DNA of 64,000 bases from Chryseobacterium sp. MEBOG06 (GTDB taxonomy: Bacteria; Bacteroidota; Bacteroidia; Flavobacteriales; Weeksellaceae): the NCBI RefSeq assembly GCF_021869765.1, contig NZ_CP084580.1, forward strand, positions 124,001-188,000, given 5' to 3'. The translations under genes were made by a program, and so were the position numbers. Of this stretch, positions 24,737 to 34,523 are shown piece after piece (position 1 is the stretch's first letter; the number at the start of each line of letters is the position of its first letter). The notes beneath the pieces were generated by a model, which saw only the letters and a program-made list of their open reading frames with translations, had not been told where the DNA came from and did no database searches.

Positions 24737-25774
24737 ATGTACAAATCGATAATTCGTCCAATTCTTTTCAAATTTGATCCTGAAGAAGTTCATCATTTTA
24801 CATTTTCAATGCTTAAAAATTTTGGATTTCTTACCAAATTGTTTTTCCCAAAACCTATTGAAGACAAGCGTCTGGAAAGAGAAGTTTTCGGGTTGAAATT
24901 TAAAAATCCTGTAGGATTGGCTGCCGGTTTCGATAAAAATGCTGTTTTGTTTAACGAATTGGGAGATCTTGGTTTCGGATTTGTAGAAATCGGGACGGTA
25001 ACTCCAAAAGCTCAGGCCGGAAACCCTAAAAAAAGATTATTCCGCTTAATAGAAGACGGTGGAATTATCAACAGGATGGGGTTCAACAACGATGGTCTTG
25101 AAGCGGCTATTGAAAAACTGAAAACCAACAAAGGAAAAATAATCATCGGTGGAAACATCGGAAAAAATACCAATACAACTCCCGAAAACTATACCCAGGA
25201 TTATTTAGACTGTTTTGAAGGTCTTCATCCGCATGTAGATTATTTTGTACTGAATGTAAGCTGCCCGAATGTTGGAAGCCACGCTAAACTTGAAGATGTG
25301 GAATATCTGCGTGAACTGATTACAGCAGTGAAGAAAATAAATCAGTCGAAAACGCTACAAAAACCTATATTACTGAAGATTGCTCCGGATCTTAATGACA
25401 GTCAGTTAGACGAAATTGTGGATCTGATAGCAGAAACAAAAATTGACGGAGTAATTGTTTCCAATACTTCTGTCAACAGAGAAGGCCTGAAAACCTCTCC
25501 TGAAGTTCTAGAACAAATAGGAAATGGGGGATTAAGCGGAAAACCTATCCGTGAGAGAAGTACCAGAATGATCAAATACCTTTCTGAGAAAAGCAACAGA
25601 GCTTTCCCAATCATTGGAGTGGGAGGAATACATTCTGCGAAAGATGCTGTTGAAAAACTGGATGCCGGTGCAAGCCTAATTCAGCTGTACACGGGGTTTA
25701 TCTATGAAGGTCCGGAACTGATCAATGAGATCAATCAGGAACTTTTGAAAAGAGCAAGCAGATTACCAAGATAA
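24737..25774 (+). CDS. pyrD: Dihydroorotate dehydrogenase (quinone), class 2
   Basis: 345 residues. It oxidises dihydroorotate to orotate with FMN and a membrane quinone (pyrimidine synthesis). The N-terminal amphipathic helix segment ([20 protein letters not shown]) marks class 2, the catalytic base is Ser175 in [13 protein letters not shown], and FMN-site motifs are [12 protein letters not shown] and [14 protein letters not shown]. The last motif [13 protein letters not shown] is standard. Peripheral inner membrane. Confidence 0.96.
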   Translation: MYKSIIRPILFKFDPEEVHHFTFSMLKNFGFLTKLFFPKPIEDKRLEREVFGLKFKNPVGLAAGFDKNAVLFNELGDLGFGFVEIGTVTPKAQAGNPKKRLFRLIEDGGIINRMGFNNDGLEAAIEKLKTNKGKIIIGGNIGKNTNTTPENYTQDYLDCFEGLHPHVDYFVLNVSCPNVGSHAKLEDVEYLRELITAVKKINQSKTLQKPILLKIAPDLNDSQLDEIVDLIAETKIDGVIVSNTSVNREGLKTSPEVLEQIGNGGLSGKPIRERSTRMIKYLSEKSNRAFPIIGVGGIHSAKDAVEKLDAGASLIQLYTGFIYEGPELINEINQELLKRASRLPR

Positions 25775-25916
25775 AAGAATACATACATATTTCTGAAGCT
25801 CAAAAAAATATGAGCTCTAGCTGCAACATTTTTTGTCCTCCTGAATAGGGGGACATTTTACATTTAATAATCTTCGACTTAAAATTATTTGACCTAACCC
25901 GGGAATTTCTTTGGAT

Positions 25917-26804
25917 CTATTTTGATTTTACAATAGATGCATTTTCTATATCTACAGTAAATGCATAGGCAGGAGAAGAATCCGATTTGCCTACTTTATA
26001 TTGTATTGTTTTTCTGTCTTTAGATTTTGTTTTTGTTGTGTCATAGATAGATTCCAGACAGCTTTCGGTTAAGAACTCCTGATAATTTTTATAATTCCAG
26101 TCTTTTGTAAAATAAAGAACCCGGTAGCCTTTCTCTCCTTCACTTGCACCACATCTTCCACAGGCATTCAGGTTGGATGTGTGTTCAAAATATAGCAGAA
26201 CGCGGTTTCCATTTTCTCCTGATGTATAAGAAATCAATTGGTTTCCACCTGCTTTATTAATAAAATCATAGGTGTTGATCTTTTTATTATTCGGGAGAAT
26301 AATATAATTGTTATAACGGTAGATCATACTATTGCTGGTAAACAATTGAGCAGGCTGAACTTTTTTATCCATATAAAACTGACCGGGAAGGGTGTTTTTT
26401 TTGGTCGCATCCTGATCAAACAGTATATATTCTTTAGGCTGTAGTGCTTGCGAAATCTCGTTTGTTTTTTCTACTTTCTGTGGTGATGTGATTTGCTCTT
26501 TCAATATTTTGGAATTCTGCTTTTGCTTCGTTCCAAAGTTATATAATGACAGATTGCCGTAATTATATACTCCCGTCAGGGGTATTTTCTTCTGATATTT
26601 ATCATAGTAATACCAGCCTTCTACAAAATATTGATACAGGCTGCAGTCTGCAATTCCTGCAAAATAAAGATGCATAGTAACAGGAGTTCCTGCAATTTCT
26701 CCTTTGAATACTTGTGATGAGTCGGTTACCTTTTTCAGTTCAACTTTCTGACAGAGAAATAATAGAAAGCTTAAAAAAAAGAATAGAGAGAAAACTTTTT
26801 TCAT
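25917..26804 (-). CDS. Secreted or lipoprotein-type hypothetical protein
   Basis: 295 residues with a strongly hydrophobic leader (VFSLFFFLSFLLFLCQ); Cys18 could serve as a lipobox Cys. The mature part is mostly beta with Tyr-rich turns (FVEGWYYYDKYQKKIPLTG) and a pair of cysteines in NACGRCGASEG. I recognise no family. Confidence 0.65.
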   Translation of the reverse strand: MKKVFSLFFFLSFLLFLCQKVELKKVTDSSQVFKGEIAGTPVTMHLYFAGIADCSLYQYFVEGWYYYDKYQKKIPLTGVYNYGNLSLYNFGTKQKQNSKILKEQITSPQKVEKTNEISQALQPKEYILFDQDATKKNTLPGQFYMDKKVQPAQLFTSNSMIYRYNNYIILPNNKKINTYDFINKAGGNQLISYTSGENGNRVLLYFEHTSNLNACGRCGASEGEKGYRVLYFTKDWNYKNYQEFLTESCLESIYDTTKTKSKDRKTIQYKVGKSDSSPAYAFTVDIENASIVKSK

Positions 26805-26832
26805 GATTGTGTGATGGATAGTTTTAGCTTTT

Positions 26833-28077
26833 TCAAAGGAAAAAATGGGAAACAGTATAGATAATAAGTCCTACTAAACCTCCTACAAGGGTTCCGTTGA
26901 CCCGGATGAACTGAAGATCTTTTCCTACTTCCAGCTCCAGCTTTTCACTCAGCTCTTTTCCCTGCCAGTTTCCTACAGTGGTACTGATGAGATTCCCGAA
27001 CTGATGAGTATTTTTAAGAATATATTTATAGGCGGTTACCCGAACCCAATGATCTATTTTATTCTGAAGTTTTTCATCGGTCTTTAAATTTTGAGCAAAC
27101 TCATTCAGGTTCTTGGAAAGATAATTTTTCAGTGCCGAATGATCTTCCTGAAGTTCTTTCATCAGTGTTTTTTTTATAGAAACCCAGATGTCATTGGAAT
27201 ACTCGTCCAGCTTGTCATTTTTTAAAAATCCGTTCTTGATGGTTTTAAACTCATCTTCCCATTTTGGATCTTCTTTCAGATCAACAGAGAATTCATGAAT
27301 TTTTTGTGTGATAAGTTCTCTTACTTTATGCTCCGGATCTTCTTCTACCTCCTTGAAAAAATCAGAAAGACCTTCTGCAATCTTATCTGCAATTTTGTTA
27401 TCTACAAATGAAGGGATAAACGTGTAACTGCCCTTCTTTACACGGTCCTTGATCATCTCATCATTTTCAATGATATATTCTTTGATCTGCTTGGAAAGAT
27501 TGGTAATGATCCTCTGATGGTCGTTCTTTTCCAGAATATAACCAATTCCGTTTCCTACCACTTTATTAAGCTTGATGTCATCCGTCATTTCAGCTACTTT
27601 TTTGCTGATAAACTGGCTTACTGTAGAGTCGTCCAGCTTATTGAGAATGTCGAGAACGATATCAGAAAGGTTTTTAATCAAAATATCCTGACTTTTCTCT
27701 TTACCCAGCCATTCTCCCACAAAGTTGGAAACCTTAAGCTTCTGAATGTAGGGCCGTATATTTTGAGGAGAAAGAAAGTTGCCCACTACAAAACTGCCAA
27801 GATTATCACCTAATCTCTGTTTGCTGTTTTCAATCAGATTCGTATGAGGGATCGGAAGGCCAAGGGGATGACGGAATAGGGCGGTTACTGCAAACCAGTC
27901 TGCTAATGCACCTACCATAGCTGCTTCTGCAAAAGCCCGAACATAGCCTATCCAATGAGAATTATTAGACTTCTGTAGAATAGTGGTCACTATAAAAATA
28001 ATGGCCATCAGAACAAATAATCCTGTAGCAAATGCTTTATATTTTCTGAGCTGTTTTCTTTTTGCTTCGTCATTCAT
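26833..28077 (-). CDS. DUF445-family membrane protein
   Basis: From ATG 28077 the protein has 414 residues: basic start MNDEAKRKQLRKYKAFATG, one span, then the DUF445 hallmark YVRAFAEAAMVGALADWFAV and FRHPLGLPIPHTNLI, a long helical domain with repeated Asp/Lys helices, and a C-terminal span (GLVGLIIYTVSHFFL). It is an inner-membrane protein of unknown role. The upstream in-frame codon at 28125 lies before a TAAATTTG box (28083-28090 minus), which would put transcription start at or next to the chosen ATG, so the mRNA could be nearly leaderless. Confidence 0.85.
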   Translation of the reverse strand: MNDEAKRKQLRKYKAFATGLFVLMAIIFIVTTILQKSNNSHWIGYVRAFAEAAMVGALADWFAVTALFRHPLGLPIPHTNLIENSKQRLGDNLGSFVVGNFLSPQNIRPYIQKLKVSNFVGEWLGKEKSQDILIKNLSDIVLDILNKLDDSTVSQFISKKVAEMTDDIKLNKVVGNGIGYILEKNDHQRIITNLSKQIKEYIIENDEMIKDRVKKGSYTFIPSFVDNKIADKIAEGLSDFFKEVEEDPEHKVRELITQKIHEFSVDLKEDPKWEDEFKTIKNGFLKNDKLDEYSNDIWVSIKKTLMKELQEDHSALKNYLSKNLNEFAQNLKTDEKLQNKIDHWVRVTAYKYILKNTHQFGNLISTTVGNWQGKELSEKLELEVGKDLQFIRVNGTLVGGLVGLIIYTVSHFFL

Positions 28078-28276
28078 ATTCTCAAATTTACTAAATTTGG
28101 TTACGAAACCCGTTATTCTTAACAAGAGCTTTTAACCCATAAAAGATACAAAAACTTTTGAGCCTTTTCGGGTTAAGGTTTGCGGAGCTTACATAAGAAA
28201 TGTAATTTTTAGTTTCAACGATATTAATTGTTCTGACGCTTGCGTAGAGAAATATTAACCTATTAAAACTATTCCT

Positions 28277-28723
28277 ATGGAAAATACAGAAGCAAAAAAC
28301 AATCCATACTATTCCAGAACAGATACAGCCAAGCTGGATATCCCTAATGAAGAATGGAAAAAGATCCTGGCTCCGGACCTGTACGCCATTGCCCGAGAAG
28401 CTGCCACAGAAAGGGCTTTTACCGGAAAATATAATGAATATGATGAGGTAGGAGACTATTATTGTGCCGTTTGTGGAAACCACCTGTTCCGTTCAACGTC
28501 AAAATTTGCAAGCAGCTGTGGATGGCCGAGTTTCTTTGAAGCCGATAAAGACGGTGTGTATTATAAAAGAGATCAGGCTTATGGAATGGAGAGGGTAGAA
28601 GTGCTTTGTAAGCGATGTGATTCTCATCTGGGACACGTTTTTGATGATGGCCCGAAACCTACAGGATTGAGATATTGTATGAATTCTGTGAGCCTGGAAT
28701 TTATTTCTGATTCTCAGAAATAG
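28277..28723 (+). CDS. msrB: Peptide-methionine (R)-S-oxide reductase
   Basis: 148 residues. It reduces Met-R-sulfoxide in oxidised proteins. Zinc is held by CAVCG (Cys63, Cys66) and CKRCDSHLGHVF (Cys111, Cys114). The substrate motif CGWPSF and the catalytic Cys134 in LRYCMNSVSL are present. No signal peptide, so cytosolic. No msrA neighbour. Confidence 0.95.
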   Translation: MENTEAKNNPYYSRTDTAKLDIPNEEWKKILAPDLYAIAREAATERAFTGKYNEYDEVGDYYCAVCGNHLFRSTSKFASSCGWPSFFEADKDGVYYKRDQAYGMERVEVLCKRCDSHLGHVFDDGPKPTGLRYCMNSVSLEFISDSQK

Positions 28724-29088
28724 ATTTTTTATAAGATATTCTTTGAAAGAGCTGGATTTCCGGATGAAAGGAAATTTGTCCGGAACGGCCTTTCGAAGTA
28801 TCATCTTAATATATAGCCTGAATTTGGCGGAAAAAGATGAGTTAAAATATTATGAACTGGAAAGAATCCGGAAATGAACTGAATATTTTTGTGATCAAAT
28901 ATTTTTATATGATATTTCAACCTGTAAATAGGAGTTATCGGGAACAGGCGGAATAGATTTATAATCAGGCAGATGCCTGCACTACCGTTAAAGTTTCTTA
29001 AATAGCGTTAAACTTTTTAGAGTTATAACCCTCTGGTAGTTATGTTTTTATAATTTTGCCCCACTAATTTGGATTTATATATTATTGA
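28724..29088. other. Intergenic stretch between msrB and the L,D-transpeptidase gene
   Basis: A short open frame (28764-28877, 37 codons, MKGNLSGTAFRSIILIYSLN then KYYELERIRK) has some coding character but no recognisable family or start signal; I treat it as doubtful. A -7 box TAATTTTG lies at 29051-29058. Otherwise I see nothing. Confidence 0.4.
29051..29058 (+). promoter_or_regulatory. -7 box of the L,D-transpeptidase gene
   Basis: TAATTTTG 30 nt before the ATG. Confidence 0.5.
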
Positions 29089-29850
29089 ATGAAAGGATTT
29101 TATAGCGTAATAGGCCTTGTTTACATGGTTACGACTTCATTCTATCTTTCTCCAAGAACGGTGGTAAAGAATGAAAATTTCAAAACAAAAACTGAAAAAG
29201 TAGCTGTAGCTGACGACACGAAATCTGAGAAGAGCGCAGGAGCTGTATCTTCATCAGAAGCATTGTACCAATCAATTGCCTTTGACCCGGAGCATGAATT
29301 GAATTTTGAAGTGTTCTCAAAAGCATTGACGGGTTTCGAAAATTTAAAAAAAGCAGGATTACTTAACCAGGATTCGCATTTATTGACTATCTGCGATTTT
29401 TCTATGTCTTCGAATATGAAAAGACTTTGGATAATTGATCTTGAAGATAAAAAAGTTCTGTTCAACTCATTGGTTGCTCACGGTAAAAATACAGGCGAAG
29501 AATTTGCGACGAATTTTTCTAACAGGGAAAGTTCGTTACAGAGCAGCTTAGGATTTTATATCACAGATGCAACCTATCAGGGAGACAACGGATATTCTTT
29601 GAAACTGTTGGGAATGGATAAAGGATTTAATGATGCTGCATACAGAAGGGCAATAGTCCTGCATGGAGCCAACTATGTAAGCGATGATTTTGCCGCCATG
29701 CACAAAAGAATCGGAAGAAGCTGGGGATGTCCTGCGGTACCAAAAGAACTTACGCAGCCCATTATCAATACAATTAAAGGAAGAAACTGTCTGTTCATTT
29801 ATTATCCTGATCAGAATTATCTTTCCTCCTCGGAATGGCTAAAAGCATAA
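29089..29850 (+). CDS. L,D-transpeptidase catalytic-domain protein
   Basis: 253 residues with a hydrophobic N-terminus (FYSVIGLVYMVTTSFYL) and a C-terminal murein transpeptidase-type domain: IVLHGANYV (His192) and GRSWGCPAVP (Cys214), the His and Cys expected of the YkuD-like fold in its Bacteroidota subfamily. It likely acts on peptidoglycan in the periplasm, making or cutting 3-3 cross-links. A terminator directly follows. Confidence 0.85.
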   Translation: MKGFYSVIGLVYMVTTSFYLSPRTVVKNENFKTKTEKVAVADDTKSEKSAGAVSSSEALYQSIAFDPEHELNFEVFSKALTGFENLKKAGLLNQDSHLLTICDFSMSSNMKRLWIIDLEDKKVLFNSLVAHGKNTGEEFATNFSNRESSLQSSLGFYITDATYQGDNGYSLKLLGMDKGFNDAAYRRAIVLHGANYVSDDFAAMHKRIGRSWGCPAVPKELTQPIINTIKGRNCLFIYYPDQNYLSSSEWLKA

Positions 29851-29855
29851 AAAAG

Positions 29856-29875
29856 AGCAGTCAGATTTGACTGCT
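29856..29875. terminator. Bidirectional terminator
   Basis: AGCAGTCA and TGACTGCT pair over GATT with T-runs on both strands, shared by the transpeptidase gene and the convergent histidine kinase gene. Confidence 0.8.
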
Positions 29876-29879
29876 TTTT

Positions 29880-31253
29880 TTATTTTTTAGAAGAAAATTC
29901 TATAGTAAATAAGCTCCCTTTTGAAATTTCTGAATGCACGGAAATCTTTCCTTCATGAATTTCTACAATTCTTTTTACAATAGAAAGACCTATACCATTT
30001 CCTTTTTCAAAGTTTTTATTAGCCCCCCGGTAAAAGAGGTCGAAAATATTGGAAAGGTCTTTCTCCGAAATCCCAATCCCATAATCTATAAACTTGATCT
30101 TTATAAACTGAGCATTGGTTTCTATTTCTACATGACAGCTTTTATCCCGTGAATATTTGCAGGCATTTTCCATAAGATTAGAAAAAGCAACCTGCAGGAG
30201 ATACGGATTTCCATGGAAGTCATAATTGTTCTCATCCTCATCCGTAGTATTCCCTACATAATTGATTCCGATTTTATAATTTATATTTTTCTGAAGCAGT
30301 GCTAGCTTGGCTTCTGCCAAAATTTCATCCAAACGAACCTTGACAAGACTGATTTGTGAGACATCATAGCTGGCCCGCGCAAAATCCAGAAGGGCTGATG
30401 AAAGCTCAGATGCATCATTGGCATCCTGTAAAGCATTGTCAATGGAAAGCTTGTAATCATCCAGAGTTACATTCAGTTCTTTGGCCAGTTCAAGTTCTGC
30501 AATTAAAGTGGAGAGCGGAGTTCTGAATTCGTGAGAAAGTGTTGTCACAAACTGTTTATGGCTGTTAAAAGATTTTTCAAGTCTGTTGAATGTAGAATTG
30601 AAGGTTTCAGTCAGTTCATAAATTTCATCCTTAGCTTTTGGAATATCCAGTCGCTGATCCAAATTATGTTCTGAGATATCACGGATCTGAACAATGATAT
30701 CTTTTAATGGTTTTAAGGTATAATAGGAGAACAGAAATCCAATAATAAAAATAAGAACAATACAACTGATATAAATGATGATGATGTCTTTTTTAAACTC
30801 TGCAATATGAGCCTTTCCGGTTACATCCTCTGCACTTCCTATGATGTAAAACTTCTCTCCGTTTGATTCAAACTGAAGAGCAATATACTGACGGTCGCCC
30901 TGCTGCCAGAATATTTTGTTTTTATTGGATCTGATCATTTTATCCAGATACTTTTCATTGCTTTTTGAAGGGGGAATATCTGTGAATGTAAGTTCTTTAT
31001 TACTGTTATAAACGCTGATATCTGCCTCATTCAGCAGTTTCTGATTACGCTGATGAAGCTCACGGATTTTTTCATCGTTGATTCGGGCATCAAAAATAAA
31101 TTCCGAACGCCAGATGACTTTATATCCAAGACGGTCATTAAACTCATCTTCCCGGTTTTTTTCGGATACAAAATAAAGAACGTAGGCAAACAAAAAAAGG
31201 ATGCCTGCTGTAAGTACAGCGTAGATCAATGCAGTTCTGGTTGCTATTTTCAT
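29880..31253 (-). CDS. Sensor histidine kinase
   Basis: 457 residues: span (YAVLTAGILFLFAYVLYFV), periplasmic sensor of about 120 residues, second span (IIIYISCIVLIFIIGFLFSY), HAMP (YTLKPLKDII), HisKA with TTLSHEFRTPLST (His241) and HATPase with N-box SNLMENACKYS, G1 DYGIGISEKDL and G2 GNGIGLSIVKRI. It overlaps the upstream response regulator gene by 4 nt (ATGA), so the two are translated together. The signal is unknown; the neighbouring porin operon is the likely target. Confidence 0.93.
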   Translation of the reverse strand: MKIATRTALIYAVLTAGILFLFAYVLYFVSEKNREDEFNDRLGYKVIWRSEFIFDARINDEKIRELHQRNQKLLNEADISVYNSNKELTFTDIPPSKSNEKYLDKMIRSNKNKIFWQQGDRQYIALQFESNGEKFYIIGSAEDVTGKAHIAEFKKDIIIIYISCIVLIFIIGFLFSYYTLKPLKDIIVQIRDISEHNLDQRLDIPKAKDEIYELTETFNSTFNRLEKSFNSHKQFVTTLSHEFRTPLSTLIAELELAKELNVTLDDYKLSIDNALQDANDASELSSALLDFARASYDVSQISLVKVRLDEILAEAKLALLQKNINYKIGINYVGNTTDEDENNYDFHGNPYLLQVAFSNLMENACKYSRDKSCHVEIETNAQFIKIKFIDYGIGISEKDLSNIFDLFYRGANKNFEKGNGIGLSIVKRIVEIHEGKISVHSEISKGSLFTIEFSSKK

Positions 31254-31936
31254 AATTGTGAAGTGAAAATAAATCCTACCCCCGGCTTGGTATGAATAAG
31301 TTTCTGGTCAAAATTCTTATCAATTTTTTTTCGCAGATAGGCAATATAAACATCTATATAATTGGTTCCCGTGTCAAAATGATTTCCCCAGACATTTTCA
31401 GCAATTTCCTCCCGGGTAAGAATCCTTTCCGCGTTGCTCACCAGAAATACCAAAAGCTTAAACTCTTTGGGGGTGAGTTCAATCTCTGCTCCGCTCCTGA
31501 AAACCCTGTTGAATTTTTTGTCAATTCTCAGATCATGATATTCCAGCTCCGTCAGATAGGCTTCTTTATTTTTATTAGACCTTCTCTGGAGAATAGCCTT
31601 TATTCTCACAAAGAGCTCTCTTATTTCGAATGGTTTTACCATATAATCATCTGCTCCGGCATCAAATCCTTCAATTTTTTCATCAATTGTTCCCAAAGCG
31701 GTCAACATAATAATGGGTAAGTCAGGGTAATTTTGCTTAATCAGTTTACAGAGATCTATCCCATTCATTTTAGGAAGCATGATGTCCGTAATAGCCAGGT
31801 CGAATGTTATTTTATTCAACAAAACAATGGCGTCTTCTGCATCTTCGGAAATATAAACCTGATATTCCTGACTTTCCAGTCCTCTCTTTAAGAGACTTGA
31901 AACCCGTGAATTATCTTCTACTATTAAAACTTTCAT
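31250..31936 (-). CDS. Response regulator, OmpR/PhoB family
   Basis: 228 residues. The receiver domain has Asp51 in AITDIMLPKMNG as the phosphate site and Lys101 in VKPFE. The C-terminal winged helix has ELTPKEFKLLVFLVSNAERI and TNYIDVYIAYLRKKI. Start ATG 31936 is preferred over a TTG two codons upstream. It is divergent from the porin operon, whose upstream region has three 11-bp direct repeats of the kind OmpR-type regulators bind. Confidence 0.93.
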   Translation of the reverse strand: MKVLIVEDNSRVSSLLKRGLESQEYQVYISEDAEDAIVLLNKITFDLAITDIMLPKMNGIDLCKLIKQNYPDLPIIMLTALGTIDEKIEGFDAGADDYMVKPFEIRELFVRIKAILQRRSNKNKEAYLTELEYHDLRIDKKFNRVFRSGAEIELTPKEFKLLVFLVSNAERILTREEIAENVWGNHFDTGTNYIDVYIAYLRKKIDKNFDQKLIHTKPGVGFIFTSQL

Positions 31937-32074
31937 AAGCAAATACTAAGGATGTAAAGACTTTTTTTATTCAGAATTTGTTTTCAAAAGGTTGATTTTC
32001 AGCTAGCCTTAAATCCCTGTACAAAGGTATTTCATATTTTCATTTTATCAGAAAAGATTAACCTTTTTAATAGT

Positions 32075-32107
32075 TTTCTATAAGGTTTCTAATAGATTTC
32101 TAATACC
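32075..32107 (+). promoter_or_regulatory. Three tandem 11-bp direct repeats, likely response-regulator site
   Basis: TTTCTATAAGG, TTTCTAATAGA and TTTCTAATACC follow each other without a gap. They end 19 bp before the -7 box of the porin operon, a position suited to activation. Confidence 0.65.
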
Positions 32108-32126
32108 AGTGCAGGCTTTCCCGATC

Positions 32127-32134
32127 TAATTTTG
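32127..32134 (+). promoter_or_regulatory. -7 box of the porin operon
   Basis: TAATTTTG, about 40 nt before the ATG. Confidence 0.6.
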
Positions 32135-32173
32135 TCCCGTTGAAATCAACAAAAAGATAAGAATAGAAAAAAT

Positions 32174-33502
32174 ATGAAGACTACCTCTTTCAGAACCGGA
32201 CTTGCTTTATTTTCCCTGTTGGGAATCATGGGAAAATTAGAAGCTCAGAAGAAAAATGATTTTAATAATCCCGGATTGACCCATTATTTCAATGATGAAC
32301 ATTCACGATATATTTCCCTGAGCGGGTACGCTGAACTATGGGCCAGGTATACACAGCTGAATCCTGGAAGTCTTGTGAATAATGAAGCTAAATCAGATCT
32401 GTCTGATCTTTCGCTTCGCAGAGTTCGTGTGAAAATGACCTACAAACCTACTGAGAAATTAATGTTCGTATTGCAGGGAGGAACTACCAACGTGAATGCC
32501 AATGCAAAAGCGAGTAATTATTTTGATCTGTTGGATGCTTATGCTGAATATTCCTTTAATGATAAAATTGCTTTCGGAGCTGGACGCTCTACATGGCGCG
32601 GTCTTTCAAGGTTTACAACGGGCCCTTTAAATACGCTGTTGTACGATCTTCCGGCTTATGCCACTTCCAATGCCGGAGCTACAGACTATACAGTGAGAGA
32701 GCTCAGTGCTTATATCAAGGGCCAGCTGGGAAAATTTGATTACCGTCTGGTAGTAGCAGATCCTTATACGATGACCACTGCAGATCCTAAATATAATGTG
32801 GCTGCTTTCAGTAAAAATTCTCCGGGGAAAGATTTCTCAGGATATTTCAGATATGCTTTTTTGGATAAAGAGAATATTTCAACCCCTTTTAATTCGGGAA
32901 CATACGTTGGCAAAAAGAATGTATTGAGTTTAGGAGCCGGATTTGATTATATCCACAATGCACTATGGCATCTGGATTCCGGAAAAAATACGGTGAATGA
33001 TGATATGAAAAGCTTTGCAGTAGATTTATTCTATGATGCCCCGCTGAACAAAGAAAACGGAACATCAATAAGTGCTTATGGAATGGCAATGCATAATGAT
33101 TATGGTCCAAACTATATCCGGTATGTAGGAACCAATAACCCTGCAACTTCTGTAGATGTTACTCAGGCCAGCCTTAACGGAGCAGGAAATGCAATGCCTG
33201 TCATCGGAACCGGAAATACCTATTATGTACAATTGGGAGGAACCCTTCCTTATTTAAATAAAGAGAAGAAAAATCTCCAGTTACAGCCGGCAGTTGGAGT
33301 ACAATTATCTGACCTGAAAGGACTTCATGATAATGCAGTAGTCTATGATGCGGGAATATCTCTTCTGCTGAACGGAATGTCCTCCAGATTAACCTTTGAT
33401 GCGCAGAACAGACCTGTTTATGCTAACGGCCCTTCCAATGATGCAGTAGTCTCTGACAGAAAATGGCAGTTTGTCCTTAAATACAGAATCGATTTTAATT
33501 AA
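32174..33502 (+). CDS. Outer-membrane porin
   Basis: 442 residues with a signal peptide (TGLALFSLLGIMGKLEAQ). The rest is alternating amphipathic strands with typical barrel phrases (LRRVRVKMTYKPTEKLMFVL, GYFRYAFLDKEN, KWQFVLKYRIDFN); the C-terminal Asn-ended strand and periodicity fit an outer-membrane porin of the phosphate-selective O/P-like type. First gene of a three-gene operon (gaps 11 and 21 nt) divergent from the two-component genes. Solute unknown. Confidence 0.8.
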   Translation: MKTTSFRTGLALFSLLGIMGKLEAQKKNDFNNPGLTHYFNDEHSRYISLSGYAELWARYTQLNPGSLVNNEAKSDLSDLSLRRVRVKMTYKPTEKLMFVLQGGTTNVNANAKASNYFDLLDAYAEYSFNDKIAFGAGRSTWRGLSRFTTGPLNTLLYDLPAYATSNAGATDYTVRELSAYIKGQLGKFDYRLVVADPYTMTTADPKYNVAAFSKNSPGKDFSGYFRYAFLDKENISTPFNSGTYVGKKNVLSLGAGFDYIHNALWHLDSGKNTVNDDMKSFAVDLFYDAPLNKENGTSISAYGMAMHNDYGPNYIRYVGTNNPATSVDVTQASLNGAGNAMPVIGTGNTYYVQLGGTLPYLNKEKKNLQLQPAVGVQLSDLKGLHDNAVVYDAGISLLLNGMSSRLTFDAQNRPVYANGPSNDAVVSDRKWQFVLKYRIDFN

Positions 33503-33513
33503 AATAAGATACT

Positions 33514-33933
33514 ATGGAAAGAAGAAAATTTTTATTCCGATCCGTTCAGGCTTCTGCCTTGCTTTTGGTTTCGGGAAATATGCTGGCCTCTGCTTTACCC
33601 ATGTTTAACCCTATAAAAAAGAAAAAAATGTACTTCCATTATTTATTGTTCTGGCTGAGAAAAGATCTTTCTGAATCAGAAGTAAAAGAATTTGAGAATT
33701 TTTTTGAAGGCCTTAAAAAACTTCCTTACCAAAAAAATCTTCGCTACGGAAAACCAGCAGCATCCACTCCGAGAAGTGTTTTAGACAGCACATTTACCTA
33801 CAATGCCTCTATGGAATTTGAGAGTCTGGAAGAACTGGAAGCCTACGGAAAACTTCCCGAGCATCTGGCACTGGTTCAGAAATATAAACCATTCTTTGAC
33901 AGAATGTTGGTTTATGATACTGTATATAATTAA
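33514..33933 (+). CDS. Dabb (stress-responsive A/B barrel) family protein, exported
   Basis: 139 residues. The leader MERRKFLFRSVQASALLLVS has twin Arg and could be a Tat signal. The mature part has YFHYLLFWLRKDLSESEVKE, GLKKLPYQKNLRYGKPA and a late YDTVYN, the single ferredoxin-like Dabb domain. These proteins form small barrels and the role here is unknown. Middle gene of the porin operon. Confidence 0.75.
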   Translation: MERRKFLFRSVQASALLLVSGNMLASALPMFNPIKKKKMYFHYLLFWLRKDLSESEVKEFENFFEGLKKLPYQKNLRYGKPAASTPRSVLDSTFTYNASMEFESLEELEAYGKLPEHLALVQKYKPFFDRMLVYDTVYN

Positions 33934-33954
33934 AAATAAAGAATTAAATTTATA

Positions 33955-34434
33955 ATGAAAAATTTCATGAAAGGGCTTAGCCTTGTTTTAGTAGTAAGTA
34001 CTGTAGGATTTATGAATGCACAACATAAAAACCACAAAAATGTGAGTGTAACTCCGGAAGTCTCCACAGAGTTTATTCCGGCTATAAGGTTGATTAATAA
34101 CCCTGATGGGTCATGTACTTTTGAGAAAGGAAAAATACCAACACTTAAGCACATGAATACAACGACCTTCTGGATGAGTAATAAAACTGAAGAATGGGAG
34201 AAAAACGCCCATCCTGCACCCAGAAGACAATATGTAATTACCATCAAAGGGAATATTAAATTCAAAGTGACAGACGGGTCCACTTTTATGATTAAACCTG
34301 GAGTTGTACTTCTTGCCGAAGATCTTAAAGGATCCGGACACAGCTGGGATATGGTGAAAAGTAAAGAATGGGAGAGACTTTACATCCCGATTTCAGAAAA
34401 TGCTGATGATCTTTTCGTTCCGGATGCTCAGTAA
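33955..34434 (+). CDS. Secreted cupin-like protein
   Basis: 159 residues with a signal peptide (GLSLVLVVSTVGFMNAQ). A cupin-type beta core is suggested by HPAPRRQYVITIKGNIKF, GSTFMIKPGVVLLAEDLKG and SGHSW; His and Asp residues sit at the usual metal-ligand places, but I cannot align all four. Last gene of the porin operon, ending at a good terminator. Confidence 0.65.
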   Translation: MKNFMKGLSLVLVVSTVGFMNAQHKNHKNVSVTPEVSTEFIPAIRLINNPDGSCTFEKGKIPTLKHMNTTTFWMSNKTEEWEKNAHPAPRRQYVITIKGNIKFKVTDGSTFMIKPGVVLLAEDLKGSGHSWDMVKSKEWERLYIPISENADDLFVPDAQ

Positions 34435-34486
34435 TTTTTAATACAACTCTCTTTTAAAAGAGAATTATATAGATTCGTTATGTTTG

Positions 34487-34508
34487 AAGCAGCCAGTTTT
34501 GGCTGCTT
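34487..34508 (+). terminator. Terminator of the porin operon
   Basis: AAGCAGCCA and TGGCTGCTT pair over GTTT, followed by TTCCTTTT. Confidence 0.8.
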
Positions 34509-34523
34509 TTCCTTTTGAAGAAA

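Noticed and set aside
34449..34462. Palindrome CTCTTTTAAAAGAG after the cupin gene
   Set aside because: It is short and A/T-rich; the stronger hairpin at 34487-34508 explains termination.
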